Source: Synaphobranchus kaupii (lineage: Eukaryota; Chordata; Actinopteri; Anguilliformes; Synaphobranchidae). From it: DNA of 64,000 bases. The stretch's first letter is position 1. Each line of letters opens with the position of its first letter. The DNA is taken from assembly GCA_029718625.1 (NCBI GenBank), contig CM056391.1:20559218-20623217 (forward strand), written 5' to 3'. This document shows, in pieces, positions 46,112 through 56,986 of this stretch. The translations under genes were made by a program, and so were the position numbers. Below the pieces are notes generated by a model that did no database searches, was not told the origin of the DNA, and saw only the letters and a program-made list of their open reading frames with translations.

Positions 46112-48310
46112 CAGTGTTCAGAGGGGAGATTGTGCAGTGGACTGAGTCATTCTGCCTCTGATTGAGTGTTCTTGGACTTTTTTTTACTACAAGGACAAGG
46201 TGTTCAGACTGTATTTGCATGGTCAGACTTTTTATTGCAGTCATAGGTATTCTACTTTTTTTGGCAGCTGTCTTTTTACCATCGTAATTTTGGGTTGGAA
46301 GTGAAATTACTTGCTTTTGACAAAAAACAGGTGACATGCATTCTGTGTTGATGTCTCAAAGCACAAAAGCTGTAGAGTAATTGGCTGGCTGATTGACCTT
46401 GGTCTCTGTGTTTATTTTTCTGCTCCTGAAAATGTGCCCTGATGCCGTAATCAGCATCAGGAGTAATGTTATCAAGTTTTAACAGATTGTACAATATAGT
46501 GATAGACAGCCCTGTATAATACAGCGTACTAAATTTAATTCATTTGAAGACACTTTAACAATTACAATATATTTTTTATATTTATTATAGTAGCATTGGT
46601 CAGAGTACTTCTTACAGTAATTACAGATAGTGCCAAATTTACCCACCTTACATCTCTGTCTGTCATTTAGCAGTAAGCTAAAATAGAGTTCTAAAATATG
46701 CAAGGTAATGTAATGTAAGGTAATTGGTAATGTATACAAAATGTTTATTTTTGAAAATAATTAAAATAGAAGAAACATATCCAGCATAGTGCTGGGTGCT
46801 AGTATTGCTAATTGATTTTACTTTCATGCACACAGGACATTTCAGTGTACAAGAGCCTTTGTCAGGACTTGTGGAGCAAGACATTGCTCAGTGCATGTGT
46901 GCAGATAAAAACAAATTAACTGTATGGCAGTGCAAGACTAGTATGGGTACATTTTCTTAAAATTAAGTTTATTTTAATTTCTCTTGCACTTGCCAGAAAG
47001 GATGGATGTGCATGCAATTATTTTTTATATTACTTTTGAAAGTAAAAATGATACCCCCTTCCTTGTTTTGCATTATGAATATTCCAGAAGTGTTTTTCTC
47101 TGTTTAATTAAAACATTTTGAGCTGGAGAATGCATGGGAAGTTCATTAATGAAAAAAAGTTTAAATATACAATATATTTTCTTTTTAACAGTGACATAGA
47201 TTGCACACAATTTTGTATATGTTTCTTGATTTGATTTTTTTTCTTGTGTTATCCTAAATATGTGAATATTAAATAATTTAATCACTCAGTAACTTCTTGT
47301 GGGGTTTTTTGAAATCAAAATTGTGTGTGGAACATTTGTTCACACTGATTCAACCTTCTGTCACCTTTCAGAACTTGTAAAATCAAAGTTTAGCTTGGTT
47401 TACGTCTTAGGCCCAGTCTGGAAATACAAAACCTTATTATGCATTACCAACCCCCAGTACAGACCATGTGTCTTACTTTTCAGATGGTTCTTTGGCCATT
47501 TCATTGCTGAGCTAGCTTGAGCATGCACTCACATCATTGATCCAATGATTTGTTAGCAAAGTTTGTAATTTTGTTAATTTACTTAAATCCAGTTTGTTAT
47601 TTAGTTAGTTATTTTGATATGGACATTATGCCTACACATACTTTATTGAATAGGATGTTTTAAATAGGGTGCTTCTGTAATTTCTGTTTATGTTTGCAAA
47701 ATATTGGGAAAAAAATAATGTTTCATGTAAAGTAATGAGCCAAATTGGTACTCTCAAATCGTAAAAAACAACAATTGTTCCCTACAACACATGCTAACAT
47801 AGTATGTACATAGTATGTATTTTTGGTATAGTAGGCAGTTTCCTTGGACAGGGTTTTCTTTTTATTTTTCTCCCTTATCAGTATTTGTTACCGAATGTCT
47901 ACAGGTATGGATATTATAGTAGGTTTATAACCAGCAACTGAGTTATGGATATCTTTGATTAAAGGGTGATTAAACTGCAGATAGTTTCAAGTGAATCACG
48001 TAATTGCACATATTTTTTATATGAAAGTGAAGCTATTTATTTGCTGATGGTTTTTATGTATTCAGCTGAATTACAGATATTTCAAATTTAGTTTGAAATA
48101 TCTGACTCATCTTAACGATAAATAAATTAAAGTCTTTAATTCAGTTTGAACAAAATGGATTATTAATATACAGTAGGTAGAATGTTTATGCATGTTTACG
48201 ATCCATTTTCATACATCATTTTTCACATAATTTGCTTAAATTTAGGTATCTAGAATACAAACTTAAATATTAGGACAATATTAACAGCATGCCATAATAA
48301 GAATTGACTG
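46112..48310 (+). other. Probable SHC4 3' UTR and downstream non-coding DNA
   Basis: AT-rich, no exons. Candidate AATAAA at 48121-48126. The UTR end is not defined. The only simple motifs are taatgtaatg units (46705-46735) and tagtatgta repeats near 47800. Confidence 0.5.
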
Positions 48311-48320
48311 TGGAAAAAGC

Positions 48321-48720
48321 TTGGGTAAAACTGAGATGCCATACTTCCCAGCTAAATCCTCACCCCAGCCTGACCTGTTGCACTGTCACCACAGAGTTGA
48401 CTCATCATCTGCTAGGAAGCTTGAAGTGGTACTGCAGAACAAACCTCTCCAAGAACATCATGGCGGTATGTCAGGTGTGAAAAATCTTCCCATAAAATAT
48501 CTAGAGAGATCTGCCCCTTCCTCACCACTTACACAACCCAGCTCTTGGTCCAGGTGCAAGTCATTTCCTGTCTGGACTACTGCAACACCCTCCTTTCTGG
48601 TCTCCCTGCCATTAGACCTCTGCATCTCATTCAGAATGCCACAGCTTGCCTGATCTGCAACCTCTCCGGACTCAGCCTTGTCACTCACTGGTTTCCAATA
48701 TCTACTTGTGTAAAGATAGG
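48321..48720 (+). mobile_element. L2-like LINE fragment (RT C-terminus)
   Basis: Reads MPYFPAKSSPQPDL, then SCLDYCNTLLSGLPAIRPLH and LIQNATACLICNLSGLSLVT, the region after the RT catalytic core in L2-type LINEs. It is frame-broken and truncated on both sides. Confidence 0.75.
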
Positions 48721-49160
48721 TAAGTGGTGTAAAGATTTGCTTAGTTGTATTTACTTTAATAACACTAATGGTTGGTTTGTTTGGCTAACTCTATACTTGG
48801 GCCTTCTGTTCTCTACTTCTCTACTTTCTACTTCTGTTCTGTTCTCTACTTTTTAAGCCACACTGGTACTGATAATATGTTCAGTGACTATAATGTAATG
48901 TAAAGTAAATATGTGGGTAAATTACAATGCCCAATATGTCTTGCTGTGAATGAACAGTTAGTAAAAACACTCATTGTAGTACCTGCACAACCTATATAGC
49001 ATCTAGCTGTTCTACAATATCAACCTTAGTCATTTTGCATTACCTTCTGTTAGCAACAAAGCTCAGTTTTGGACATTGTGAAAATGTAGCAGGTGGTGCA
49101 CATCGATTATATAGACTGGGTGTTGTGGCTGATTGATTCTGTACGCAATGCATGTGTGCA

Positions 49161-49690
49161 TACAGTACCAGTCAAAAGTTTGGACACACCTACTCATAGG
49201 TTTTTTAAAGTTTTTTTTACTGTTTTCCACATTTTAGAATAGTAAAGTCATCAAAACAATGAGATAACACATTAATCAAAAAAAGTGTTATATTTTAGAT
49301 TCTTCAAAGTAGCCACCCTTTGCCTTGATAACGGCTTTGCACATTCTTGCCATTCTCTCAACCAACTTCTGTGGTAAACAGGTATTCCACAGGTAAACAG
49401 GTGATGCTATCATGACTCTGTATAAAAGGATATCGAAAGAATCTTGATACCTTATTTCCAGGTAGAATGTGCAAAGCTGTTATCAAGGCAAAGGGTGGCT
49501 ACTTTGAAGAATCTAAAATATAAGACGTTTTTTATTTGTTTTACACTTTTTTTTGGGTCTTTGCATAATTCCATTTGTGTTATCTGATAGTGTTGATGTC
49601 TTTACTATTCTAAAATGTGGAAAACAGTAAAAATAACAAAAAAAAAACTTTCTACGAGTAGGTGTGTCCAAACTTTTGACTAGTACTGTA
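49161..49690. mobile_element. Tc1-type fold-back MITE, 526 bp between TA dinucleotides
   Basis: Ends TA-cagtaccagtcaaaagtttg and, inverse, caaacttttgactagtactg-TA. A second long internal inverse pair (49292-49347 and 49464-49519, including tttgccttgataac and its inverse) makes most of the element self-complementary. No transposase. Downstream of SHC4. Confidence 0.8.
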
Positions 49691-49907
49691 TATACATTTT
49701 CGATGTAGTACTTTGAAAGTTTTGGTCTATGACCACAAGATGGTAGTATTGCATTACATAGCAGCAGTTTATTGGAACGCCAAATGGAGACAGTCAGCAC
49801 TCTACAGGAAATGTACTCATAACCTCCATTAACAAAGTATGATTCCATTTTATTGAATTATTCAGCATTTTGGTTCATGAGAAAGTCTTTAAAAGTAATC
49901 ATATGCT
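49691..49907. other. Unassigned spacer
   Basis: Short AT-rich sequence between the Tc1 MITE and the fold-back element. No feature recognised. Confidence 0.6.
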
Positions 49908-50053
49908 TTATTGTTTTTTCTCTCCATTCACTCCCATTGCATGGCGAAATAGGTCTCAAAAGCACACTTTTAGCACATAAACAAATGAAAACAACACTGA
50001 TTATGCCGATATAGAAAATCACAACATCCAGAACCGGGCATTTGAAACTTTCA
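49908..50053 (+). repeat. Fold-back element, left arm
   Basis: About 145 bp ('ctctccattcactcccattg' through 'catccagaaccgggcatttg') that is inverse to 55234-55304 joined to 59004-59080. Removing the LTR insertions, the two arms were about 200 bp apart, as in a fold-back MITE or two head-to-head copies of a repeat. Confidence 0.75.
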
Positions 50054-50240
50054 AACCAATTTTTCATTGATTTTATTTTGAAGAACTATTTTATTAGCAA
50101 CTGTTGATAGCTTCTTTACTGTTCGGTTTGTTTTCTGACGCACGCTTCAGGAAGTCAGTGCGACCGTTACGGCGCATGAACAAAGAAGTTAATAAGCTAA
50201 CGACCGGATCTTCTTGTTTGGAAAAAGTGTAAAATATCAT

Positions 50241-50567
50241 TGTGGTAGGGGGGCGTGGTTTTAGGCGCTGCCGGCAAGAGAGAGAGTGAACATGTGTGGT
50301 TTATGGAGCCGACACAGCTCTCGGGAATCATGCAATTGGTAACGATTGATTGTATTATTGTGTGTATCAATTAACCAATTGCCTTGATTGTTCGACAGTG
50401 AGCCTGAGTGCATAAAAGCCGACCAGAACATCTGCGGGGAGAAGAGCGGATGTACGATTGTGTTGTTTGTAAAAACCAGAGAGAGAAACGAATAAAAACC
50501 GTGTTCTCTCTACCCCAAAGTGTGATTTCTGTCTCTGCACTAGAGCGGTGGTGCTCACTTCGCCACA
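50241..50567 (+). repeat. 5' LTR of Gmr1-like element
   Basis: 327 bp, tgtggtaggg to cttcgccaca. TATA-like cataaaag at 50411 and AATAAA at 50491 give a plausible U3-R-U5 layout. Same sequence as 54884-55210. Confidence 0.95.
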
Positions 50568-50568
50568 G

Positions 50569-50586
50569 TGGTGGCCCGTACGGGGA
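50569..50586 (+). other. Candidate primer-binding site
   Basis: tggtggcccgtacgggga lies one base after the 5' LTR, beginning with the expected TGG. I could not match it to a specific tRNA 3' end. Confidence 0.55.
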
Positions 50587-50633
50587 AATTTAGTGCGAAA
50601 CGGTGCAGAAGACAGGACATTTTCTTAAAAGCC

Positions 50634-53600
50634 ATGGATAACAGCCAGGAGCAGCCGGAGCAGCCAATATCGGTAACAGCGCTGGGAAAATTTCTGGAGG
50701 GGCTAGCTGCGATGCAGGTGCAACAGTCGGTTGCGCACGCCGAGCAAATGCAAGCCCTGCGAGAGCAGTCTAGCCTCCAGACACAGGCGCTGTTACAGCT
50801 GGCTGCTGCCGGGGGTTCCAGGGAGGGGAGAACTGTCTCGTCCCCGAAATTCCACCTGCCGAAGATGACGGCGGACGATGACGCTCAGGCCTTCCTCGAG
50901 GCATTTGAGGTGGCAGCGGAGACGTGCCGGTGGCCACTGGAAGAGTGGTCGGTACGTCTCCTGCCCCTCTTATCAGGGGAGGCGCAACAGGCGGCGCATA
51001 ACCTGCCGGCAGCCGCTAGGAGGGATTTCAGAAATCTGAAAAAGGCGGTCCTCGACCGAATGGGATTCAGCCCGGAGGACCACCGACGTCGCTTCCGGGA
51101 GACCACCCTGACGGGAGAGGACCGGCCCTTCGCATACGCCCAGCGGCTGACGGACATGGCGAGGCGCTGGCTAAAGCCGGAAATACGGTCCGCTGCTGGA
51201 GTCGTGGAACAGGTGGTCCTCGAGCGCTTCACCGCAGGGTTGCCGGCGGATACGGCCAGCTGGGTCCAGTGCCACCGGCCCACCAGCCTGGACGTCGCCG
51301 TCACCCTGGCGGAGGACCACCTGGCTCAACACCCCGGCACCCAGCAGCAGAAGCCGGAGCCAGCGCCCCGGAAAAAATTCATCACCCGTGCTGTTCCCCT
51401 TCCTGTTTCCCGTCCCCAAAACCCCTCCTTCCCTTCCCGTGTTAACCCATTTGCTTTCCCCCCCCCTTCTCCCCACTCAGGCTCAGTGGCGGTGCAGTCC
51501 GGCCCTCAGGGAGCTCCTCAGACACCTGGACCGGGGTGTTGGCGGTGCGGACAGCCGGGCCACCTGCGCCGCGATTGTCCGCTCATGGAGGTGGGCCAGG
51601 TGGTCCGTGTCGTCGGCCCGCCCACCTCCGCTCCCGATCTAGACGGGGCGTACTGCATTCCGGTAAGGGTGCAAGGGAGTGAACACCGGGCACTGTTGGA
51701 CTCAGGGGCGATGCAGTCCATGATCCTACAGAGCCTGGTTCGGCCAGAAGCATTGGGGACGGCACGTTGGGTTTCTATTAGGTGTGTGCATGGGGATTTA
51801 CACAAGTACCCTATAGTGCCAGTGGAAATTCATGTCAAAGGAAAAAAGCATATTCTGGAGGCTGCGGTTAGCTCCCGCCTCTCGCACCCTCTGATTCTGG
51901 GCACAGATTGGGCGGGGTTTAAACAGGTAGCTGAGAAGCTGATGGGGGTGCGATCACGACCGCTAGGGAAGTGTGACGTGTGTGCAGTTGACAGTGGTGA
52001 CGCGGGGTCGCCCGACACTGCCGGGGGGGGGACGGCTCCGGGAGAGCCTCCGGTGGAGACTCCCCAGGTGCCGGTGTTTCACCCCGTGGAGGATTTCCCA
52101 CTCGCGCAGTCTCGCGACGACACCCTACGCTTTGCCTTTGATCAGGTCGTGTATGTGGATGGTCAGCTGGTGCGCCCTGACGCTGCACGCACTCACCCAT
52201 ATTTTGTAATCATTAAGGACAGATTGTACAGAGTGAGTCGTGACACTCAGACAGGTGAGGAGATGACCCAGTTGTTGGTACCTAAAAGCCGCCGGGAAAT
52301 GATTTTCCAGGCGGCTCATTACAACCCCATGGCTGGTCATTTAGGGTATGAGAAAACACTAAACCGGATAATGGCCCGGTTCTATTGGCCGGGCATTTGG
52401 GCGGACGTACGTCGGTGGTGTGCGTCCTGCCCAGACTGTCAGCTAGTGAATTCTCCGGCCATCCCAAAAGCGCCGTTGCGCCCTCTACCGTTAATTGAGG
52501 TCCCTTTTGATAGAGTGGGCATGGATCTCATCGGGCCATTTGAAAGGAGCACGCAGGGATACCGATTTGTGTTAGTTCTGGTGGATTATGCAACTAGGTA
52601 TCCCGAAGCAGTGCCGTTACGCAATATCTCGGCTAAGAGTGTTGCGCAGGCTTTGTTTCAAATAATCTCCCGCGTCGGAATCCCGAAAGAGATTCTGACG
52701 GATCAAGGCACTTCCTTTATGTCACGCACATTACGCGAATTATATGAATTATTGGGGATTCAGTCTATTAAAACCAGCGTATACCATCCGCAAACAGATG
52801 GGCTTGTGGAGCGTTTTAATAGGACTTTGAAGTCTATGATTCGAAAGTTCGTACACGATGATAGCCGAAATTGGGATAAGTGGTTAGTTCCTCTCTTGTT
52901 TGCAGTGCGAGAGGTTCCCCAGGCCTCCACGGGATTTTCTCCCTTTGAATTGCTGTTCGGTAGGCGACCACGGGGTGTCTTGGATCTAGTTAAGGAAAGC
53001 TGGGAGGAGGGTCCAAGTCCCAGTAAAAACGAAATTCAGTACGTCATGGACCTGCGAGCAAAACTCCATACACTGGGTAGATTGTCACGGGAGAATTTGC
53101 TCGAGGCTCAGGAACGTCAGCAGAAGCACTACGATAGAGGAACTAAGCTACGTCAATTTTCACCGGGAGATAAAGTCCTGGTATTACTCCCGACGTCCAG
53201 CACCAAATTACTCGCCAAGTGGCAAGGACCCTTCGTGGTTACACGACGAGTGGGGGAAGTCGATTATGAGGTACTGCGATCTGATAGAGAGGGGGCGAAA
53301 CAGATTTATCACCTCAATCTACTAAAAGCATGGAAAGAGGTGGTACCGGTCTCTCTGGTCACGGTGGATCAGGAGAGAGATGAGCTGGGGCCTGAGGTAC
53401 CAAATTCTACCGATCAAACCTCACCCCTTTCGGATAGCCATCTCATACCGAATCAGAGAGCGGATCTTGCCTTGTTGCAAACGCGGTTTGCGGATGTGTT
53501 TTCCCCTCTACCAGGTCGCACTAACCTCATAACCCACCACATTGAGACAACCCCGGGCGTGACGGCGCGTTCACGGCCCTATAGACTACCGGAACATAAA

Positions 53601-54866
53601 AAGAAATTGGTTCAGGCAGAAATAAAGGCAATGCTGGAATTGGGGGTAATAGAGGAGTCTAACAGTGCGTGGAATAGCCCCATCGTGCTAGTGGGTAAGC
53701 CAGATGGATCTATTCGGTTCTGTGTAGACTATCGTAAGGTGAACGAAGTGTCACGTTTTGATGCCTATCCAATGCCTCGGGTCGACGAACTCTTGGATCG
53801 GCTGGGCACAGCTCGTTTTTTTTCGACACTGGATTTAACCAAGGGCTACTGGCAGATTCCCTTGTCTCCAGAGTCCAAGGAAAAAACGGCTTTCTCCGCT
53901 CCGGACGGGTTGTACCAATTTCGGACACTTCCGTTTGGGTTATTCGGGGCCCCTGCCACATTTCAACGTCTCATGGACAGGGTGCTGCGTCCGCATGCTG
54001 CTTTCGCTGCAGCCTATCTGGATGACATTATCATCCACAGCAACAGCTGGGCTCAGCATGTGCGGCATGTGGGGGCGGTGTTAGAGTCCCTGAGACAGGC
54101 GGGGCTCACGGCTAACCCAAAGAAGTGTGCAATTGGCCGAGCGGAGGTACGGTATTTGGGGTACCACTTGGGAAGTGGACAGGTGCGGCCTCTAGTGGAC
54201 AAAACCGCAGCGATTGCGACCTGCCTCCGACCCAAGACAAAAAAAGAGGTGAGGAGGTTTTTGGGGCTGGCTGGCTACTACAGAAGGTTTATTCCTGCCT
54301 TCTCGGAGCTGACCAGTCCCCTAACCGACTTGACTCGGAAAGGTGCCTCAGATCCGGTCCAGTGGACGGAATTGTGCCGGCAGGCGTTTGAGCGGGTGAA
54401 GGAAGCTCTTTGTGGGAAACCACTCCTGTTCACCCCTAACTTCTCTCTCCCTTTTAATGTGCAGACAGACGCATCGAACAGAGGGCTGGGGGCCGTTTTG
54501 ACGCAGCAGGTGGAGGGGGTCGACCGACCAGTGCTGTACATTAGCAGGAAACTATCACAACGCGAAGCTAAGTACAGCACGGTCGAAAAAGAGTGTCTGG
54601 CCATTCGGGGGGCGGTCGGGTCCCTCCGTTATTACCTACTGGGTCGCCCATTCACCCTCTGTTCGGACCATGCCCCCCTCCAATGGCTTCACCGCATGAA
54701 GGATACTAACGCCCGAATCACTCGTTGGTATCTGGCGTTACAACCTTTTAATTTCAAGGTGATTCATAGGCCGGGAGCGCAGATGGTGGTGGCGGACTTT
54801 CTCTCTCGCCCGGTGGGGGAGGAGGAGGGGGGGGTCGGTCATCGGCCGGATGGCTTCCCGGCCTAA
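50634..54866 (+). CDS. Gmr1-like gag-pol polyprotein (intact)
   Basis: 1410 residues from ATG 50634 (good Kozak, gccATGG; the open frame extends upstream to the LTR end). Gag has a zinc knuckle CWRCGQPGHLRRDC at about 302. The protease motif LLDSGA has its Asp at 356. Integrase follows: an HHCC finger from His562, then the catalytic triad Asp631, Asp690 and Glu726 with 35 residues between the last two (TDQG, VERFNR contexts). RT follows with VDYRK near 1032 and YLDD at 1128-1131, then RNase H starting near Asp1279 (QTDAS). No stop or frameshift separates gag from pol. The integrase lies upstream of RT. Coding is GC-richer than the flanks, as expected for a recent arrival. Confidence 0.95.
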   Translation: MDNSQEQPEQPISVTALGKFLEGLAAMQVQQSVAHAEQMQALREQSSLQTQALLQLAAAGGSREGRTVSSPKFHLPKMTADDDAQAFLEAFEVAAETCRWPLEEWSVRLLPLLSGEAQQAAHNLPAAARRDFRNLKKAVLDRMGFSPEDHRRRFRETTLTGEDRPFAYAQRLTDMARRWLKPEIRSAAGVVEQVVLERFTAGLPADTASWVQCHRPTSLDVAVTLAEDHLAQHPGTQQQKPEPAPRKKFITRAVPLPVSRPQNPSFPSRVNPFAFPPPSPHSGSVAVQSGPQGAPQTPGPGCWRCGQPGHLRRDCPLMEVGQVVRVVGPPTSAPDLDGAYCIPVRVQGSEHRALLDSGAMQSMILQSLVRPEALGTARWVSIRCVHGDLHKYPIVPVEIHVKGKKHILEAAVSSRLSHPLILGTDWAGFKQVAEKLMGVRSRPLGKCDVCAVDSGDAGSPDTAGGGTAPGEPPVETPQVPVFHPVEDFPLAQSRDDTLRFAFDQVVYVDGQLVRPDAARTHPYFVIIKDRLYRVSRDTQTGEEMTQLLVPKSRREMIFQAAHYNPMAGHLGYEKTLNRIMARFYWPGIWADVRRWCASCPDCQLVNSPAIPKAPLRPLPLIEVPFDRVGMDLIGPFERSTQGYRFVLVLVDYATRYPEAVPLRNISAKSVAQALFQIISRVGIPKEILTDQGTSFMSRTLRELYELLGIQSIKTSVYHPQTDGLVERFNRTLKSMIRKFVHDDSRNWDKWLVPLLFAVREVPQASTGFSPFELLFGRRPRGVLDLVKESWEEGPSPSKNEIQYVMDLRAKLHTLGRLSRENLLEAQERQQKHYDRGTKLRQFSPGDKVLVLLPTSSTKLLAKWQGPFVVTRRVGEVDYEVLRSDREGAKQIYHLNLLKAWKEVVPVSLVTVDQERDELGPEVPNSTDQTSPLSDSHLIPNQRADLALLQTRFADVFSPLPGRTNLITHHIETTPGVTARSRPYRLPEHKKKLVQAEIKAMLELGVIEESNSAWNSPIVLVGKPDGSIRFCVDYRKVNEVSRFDAYPMPRVDELLDRLGTARFFSTLDLTKGYWQIPLSPESKEKTAFSAPDGLYQFRTLPFGLFGAPATFQRLMDRVLRPHAAFAAAYLDDIIIHSNSWAQHVRHVGAVLESLRQAGLTANPKKCAIGRAEVRYLGYHLGSGQVRPLVDKTAAIATCLRPKTKKEVRRFLGLAGYYRRFIPAFSELTSPLTDLTRKGASDPVQWTELCRQAFERVKEALCGKPLLFTPNFSLPFNVQTDASNRGLGAVLTQQVEGVDRPVLYISRKLSQREAKYSTVEKECLAIRGAVGSLRYYLLGRPFTLCSDHAPLQWLHRMKDTNARITRWYLALQPFNFKVIHRPGAQMVVADFLSRPVGEEEGGVGHRPDGFPA

Positions 54867-54883
54867 GTCGGGCGGTGGGGGTA
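54867..54883 (+). other. Polypurine tract
   Basis: cgggcggtgggggta immediately before the 3' LTR, in the position where plus-strand DNA synthesis is primed in LTR elements. Confidence 0.6.
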
Positions 54884-55210
54884 TGTGGTAGGGGGGCGTG
54901 GTTTTAGGCGCTGCCGGCAAGAGAGAGAGTGAACATGTGTGGTTTATGGAGCCGACACAGCTCTCGGGAATCATGCAATTGGTAACGATTGATTGTATTA
55001 TTGTGTGTATCAATTAACCAATTGCCTTGATTGTTCGACAGTGAGCCTGAGTGCATAAAAGCCGACCAGAACATCTGCGGGGAGAAGAGCGGATGTACGA
55101 TTGTGTTGTTTGTAAAAACCAGAGAGAGAAACGAATAAAAACCGTGTTCTCTCTACCCCAAAGTGTGATTTCTGTCTCTGCACTAGAGCGGTGGTGCTCA
55201 CTTCGCCACA
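54884..55210 (+). repeat. 3' LTR of Gmr1-like element
   Basis: 327 bp, no difference from the 5' LTR found by eye. Followed by the target duplication atcat. Confidence 0.95.
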
Positions 55211-55233
55211 ATCATAAATGGAGCTTTTTTATC

Positions 55234-55304
55234 TTTTCAAATGCCCGGTTCTGGATGTTGTGATTTTCTATACTGGCATAATCCTGGTTGTTTGCATTCG
55301 TTTA
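55234..55304 (-). repeat. Fold-back element, right arm, inner part
   Basis: Inverse of 49983-50053 (share catccagaaccgggcatttg). Interrupted at 55305 by the solo LTR; resumes at 59004. Confidence 0.75.
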
Positions 55305-55631
55305 TGTGATGCTCTCACTCCAGTCCCTTTGTGTCCCGTGTTTTACCTGTTTTCTCTCGTATCGTGTTGGTTTGTTTTCCTGTTTGTTTCCCCCTCATGC
55401 TGCAGACTGGGTGTGTTTTTCCCTTTTGTATCACTCTGTTCCATTGTTCTGTGTCCGCCTTTCCCTTTCCTTCACTCCCCATGCATTCTGCACACTCTCT
55501 GCTCCGCTAATCACTCACGCATACATTCGCACACATTCATATTTAGTCACTCGGTGTTCTTTGTCCTGTGCCAGTTCGTTAAGTCTCGTTGTAGTAATAC
55601 TCTGGTCTTGTCTGATACTTGGTATCTAGTC

Positions 55632-55762
55632 CTGTCTTGCCTTGCTTTAATTTACTCTCGCTAGAAACTGCTTTAACACGCTGTTTTTCCAGTCTTGCCT
55701 TGCTTTAATTAGCTCTTGCTAGGAACGGCGTTAACACGCTGTTCATCCAGTCCTGCCTTGCT
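55632..55762. repeat. Tandem repeat inside solo LTR
   Basis: About two and a half units of roughly 58 bp (cttgccttgctttaatt, then gctagaaactgctttaacac, then gctgttttt), diverged by several substitutions. Confidence 0.75.
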
Positions 55763-56026
55763 GTCAACTAACTCTTGTCTGCTTCCAAGACCACCAGCCT
55801 GCAGCTGTTTGTGCATATCCTGTCTGTGCTCCAGTTCTGCCAACCTGCAGCTGTTCATGCCCACTCCACGCTGCCCCGTCTCCCGCTCCTCCTCTGCTCA
55901 ACCAGCCTGGATTCCCGCCACCATCCAGTCCCTGGCCGCTCCCGCTCATCCCCTACTGATCCATTACTGGTTTCTGTTTGTCTGTCTGCTCTCCCTATGC
56001 TTCAGGAGTATTGGTCGAAGCAATAC

Positions 56027-56964
56027 TGTAACGTTCCGTTCCCCTCCTGTCCTTCTCCGCGTTTTCCTGTTTTCCCTCCGTGTCATGTTGGATTCCCCTG
56101 TCCATGTTTTCCCATTTGCTGCAGGCTGGGCGTTTCCCTTCTGTTTGTTTCTCGGTTTCCTACTTTGGTTTCCACCTATCGCTTTCCCTGCTCTTGGCTT
56201 TCTTTCCGCACCTGGTTTATTGTCAATCACACTCAGTTACATTCCTCACGTGTTCGCCTTTGTTTTCAATTTCACTCCCCTACTTAAACCCCCGGCTGGC
56301 TGCTAGTCGGCGCCAGTTCGTTGTCTAAACTACGTTGTGTGTTCCTGGTCTTCTGGTTATTGTATGAGAGTGCTGTATGCTTAGTTGCGAACCTAACCCG
56401 TCAGCTTACAGTCGTTCTACCCTCCGGTCTGGTTACTATTCTGCCCTATCATTTACTGCATGCTTTGCTGCTAACCTGTCTCCCTCTAACTACCAGCTTT
56501 TCCTGCCTGCACCAGTCTGTAGCTGTTAGTCAGTGTGTTTGTGTGTTACGGTGCCTCCAACTCCAGCTCGCAGCGCGGCCGCAGTGGGGTGTCTGCCTCG
56601 CTGTCCTGCTGTGGTTCCTGTCCGGCCAAGGCGAATCCCTTTGCCGCGGTTACGGTCCCAGGTTCCGCAGCAAACCAGCTACCTCCCGGTTCCGGTTTGG
56701 AACAAACCCGCCTACTCCGTGGTCCAGTTCCTGAGTGGACCTCCGGTCCAGTACAGTTCAGTTCCGGCTTGGAACTCACCTCCTGTACTCAAGTCCAGCT
56801 CCGGCTTGGAGCAGTTCGTATTGAACTTTCTCACCCTGTATATTACTGTGTCTTATCTTTCTGTACAGCTTTGGGACTACCCCAAAGCTTAATAAAAACC
56901 CCTTGCTGTGAAATCTGCCTCCTGGTCGTTGCTCTTGGGTCCAGCCCGTATTTGGTTCGTAACA
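56027..56964 (+). repeat. 5' LTR of deletion-derived Gypsy element
   Basis: 938 bp, tgtaacgttcc to ggttcgtaaca. AATAAA at about 56890. No minisatellite expansion, unlike the 3' copy. Confidence 0.85.
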
Positions 56965-56986
56965 GAACGAACTGGCTCAAAAAAAT

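Larger units (their letters stand above)
50241..55210 (+). mobile_element. Complete Gmr1-like LTR retrotransposon
   Basis: 4970 bp with LTRs of 327 bp that appear identical by eye, TG...CA termini, and a 5-bp target duplication atcat (50236-50240 and 55211-55215). There is a PBS-position sequence at 50569-50586, one uninterrupted gag-pol ORF, and a purine tract before the 3' LTR. Pol order is protease, integrase, RT, RNase H, which is copia-like although RT and integrase are Gypsy-type. This order defines the Gmr1 group of deuterostome Ty3/Gypsy elements. It looks young and structurally competent. Confidence 0.95.

Noticed and set aside
49292..49519. microRNA precursor
   Set aside because: Hairpin arms are long and belong to a Tc1-derived MITE with terminal repeats; no evidence of processing.
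50367..50558. 63-residue minus-strand ORF, repeated at 55010-55201
   Set aside because: Present twice only because it lies in the two identical LTRs; no family match.
55716..56306. 196-residue ORF and overlapping frames
   Set aside because: Pyrimidine-rich LTR sequence spanning the junction of two elements; no gag or pol similarity.
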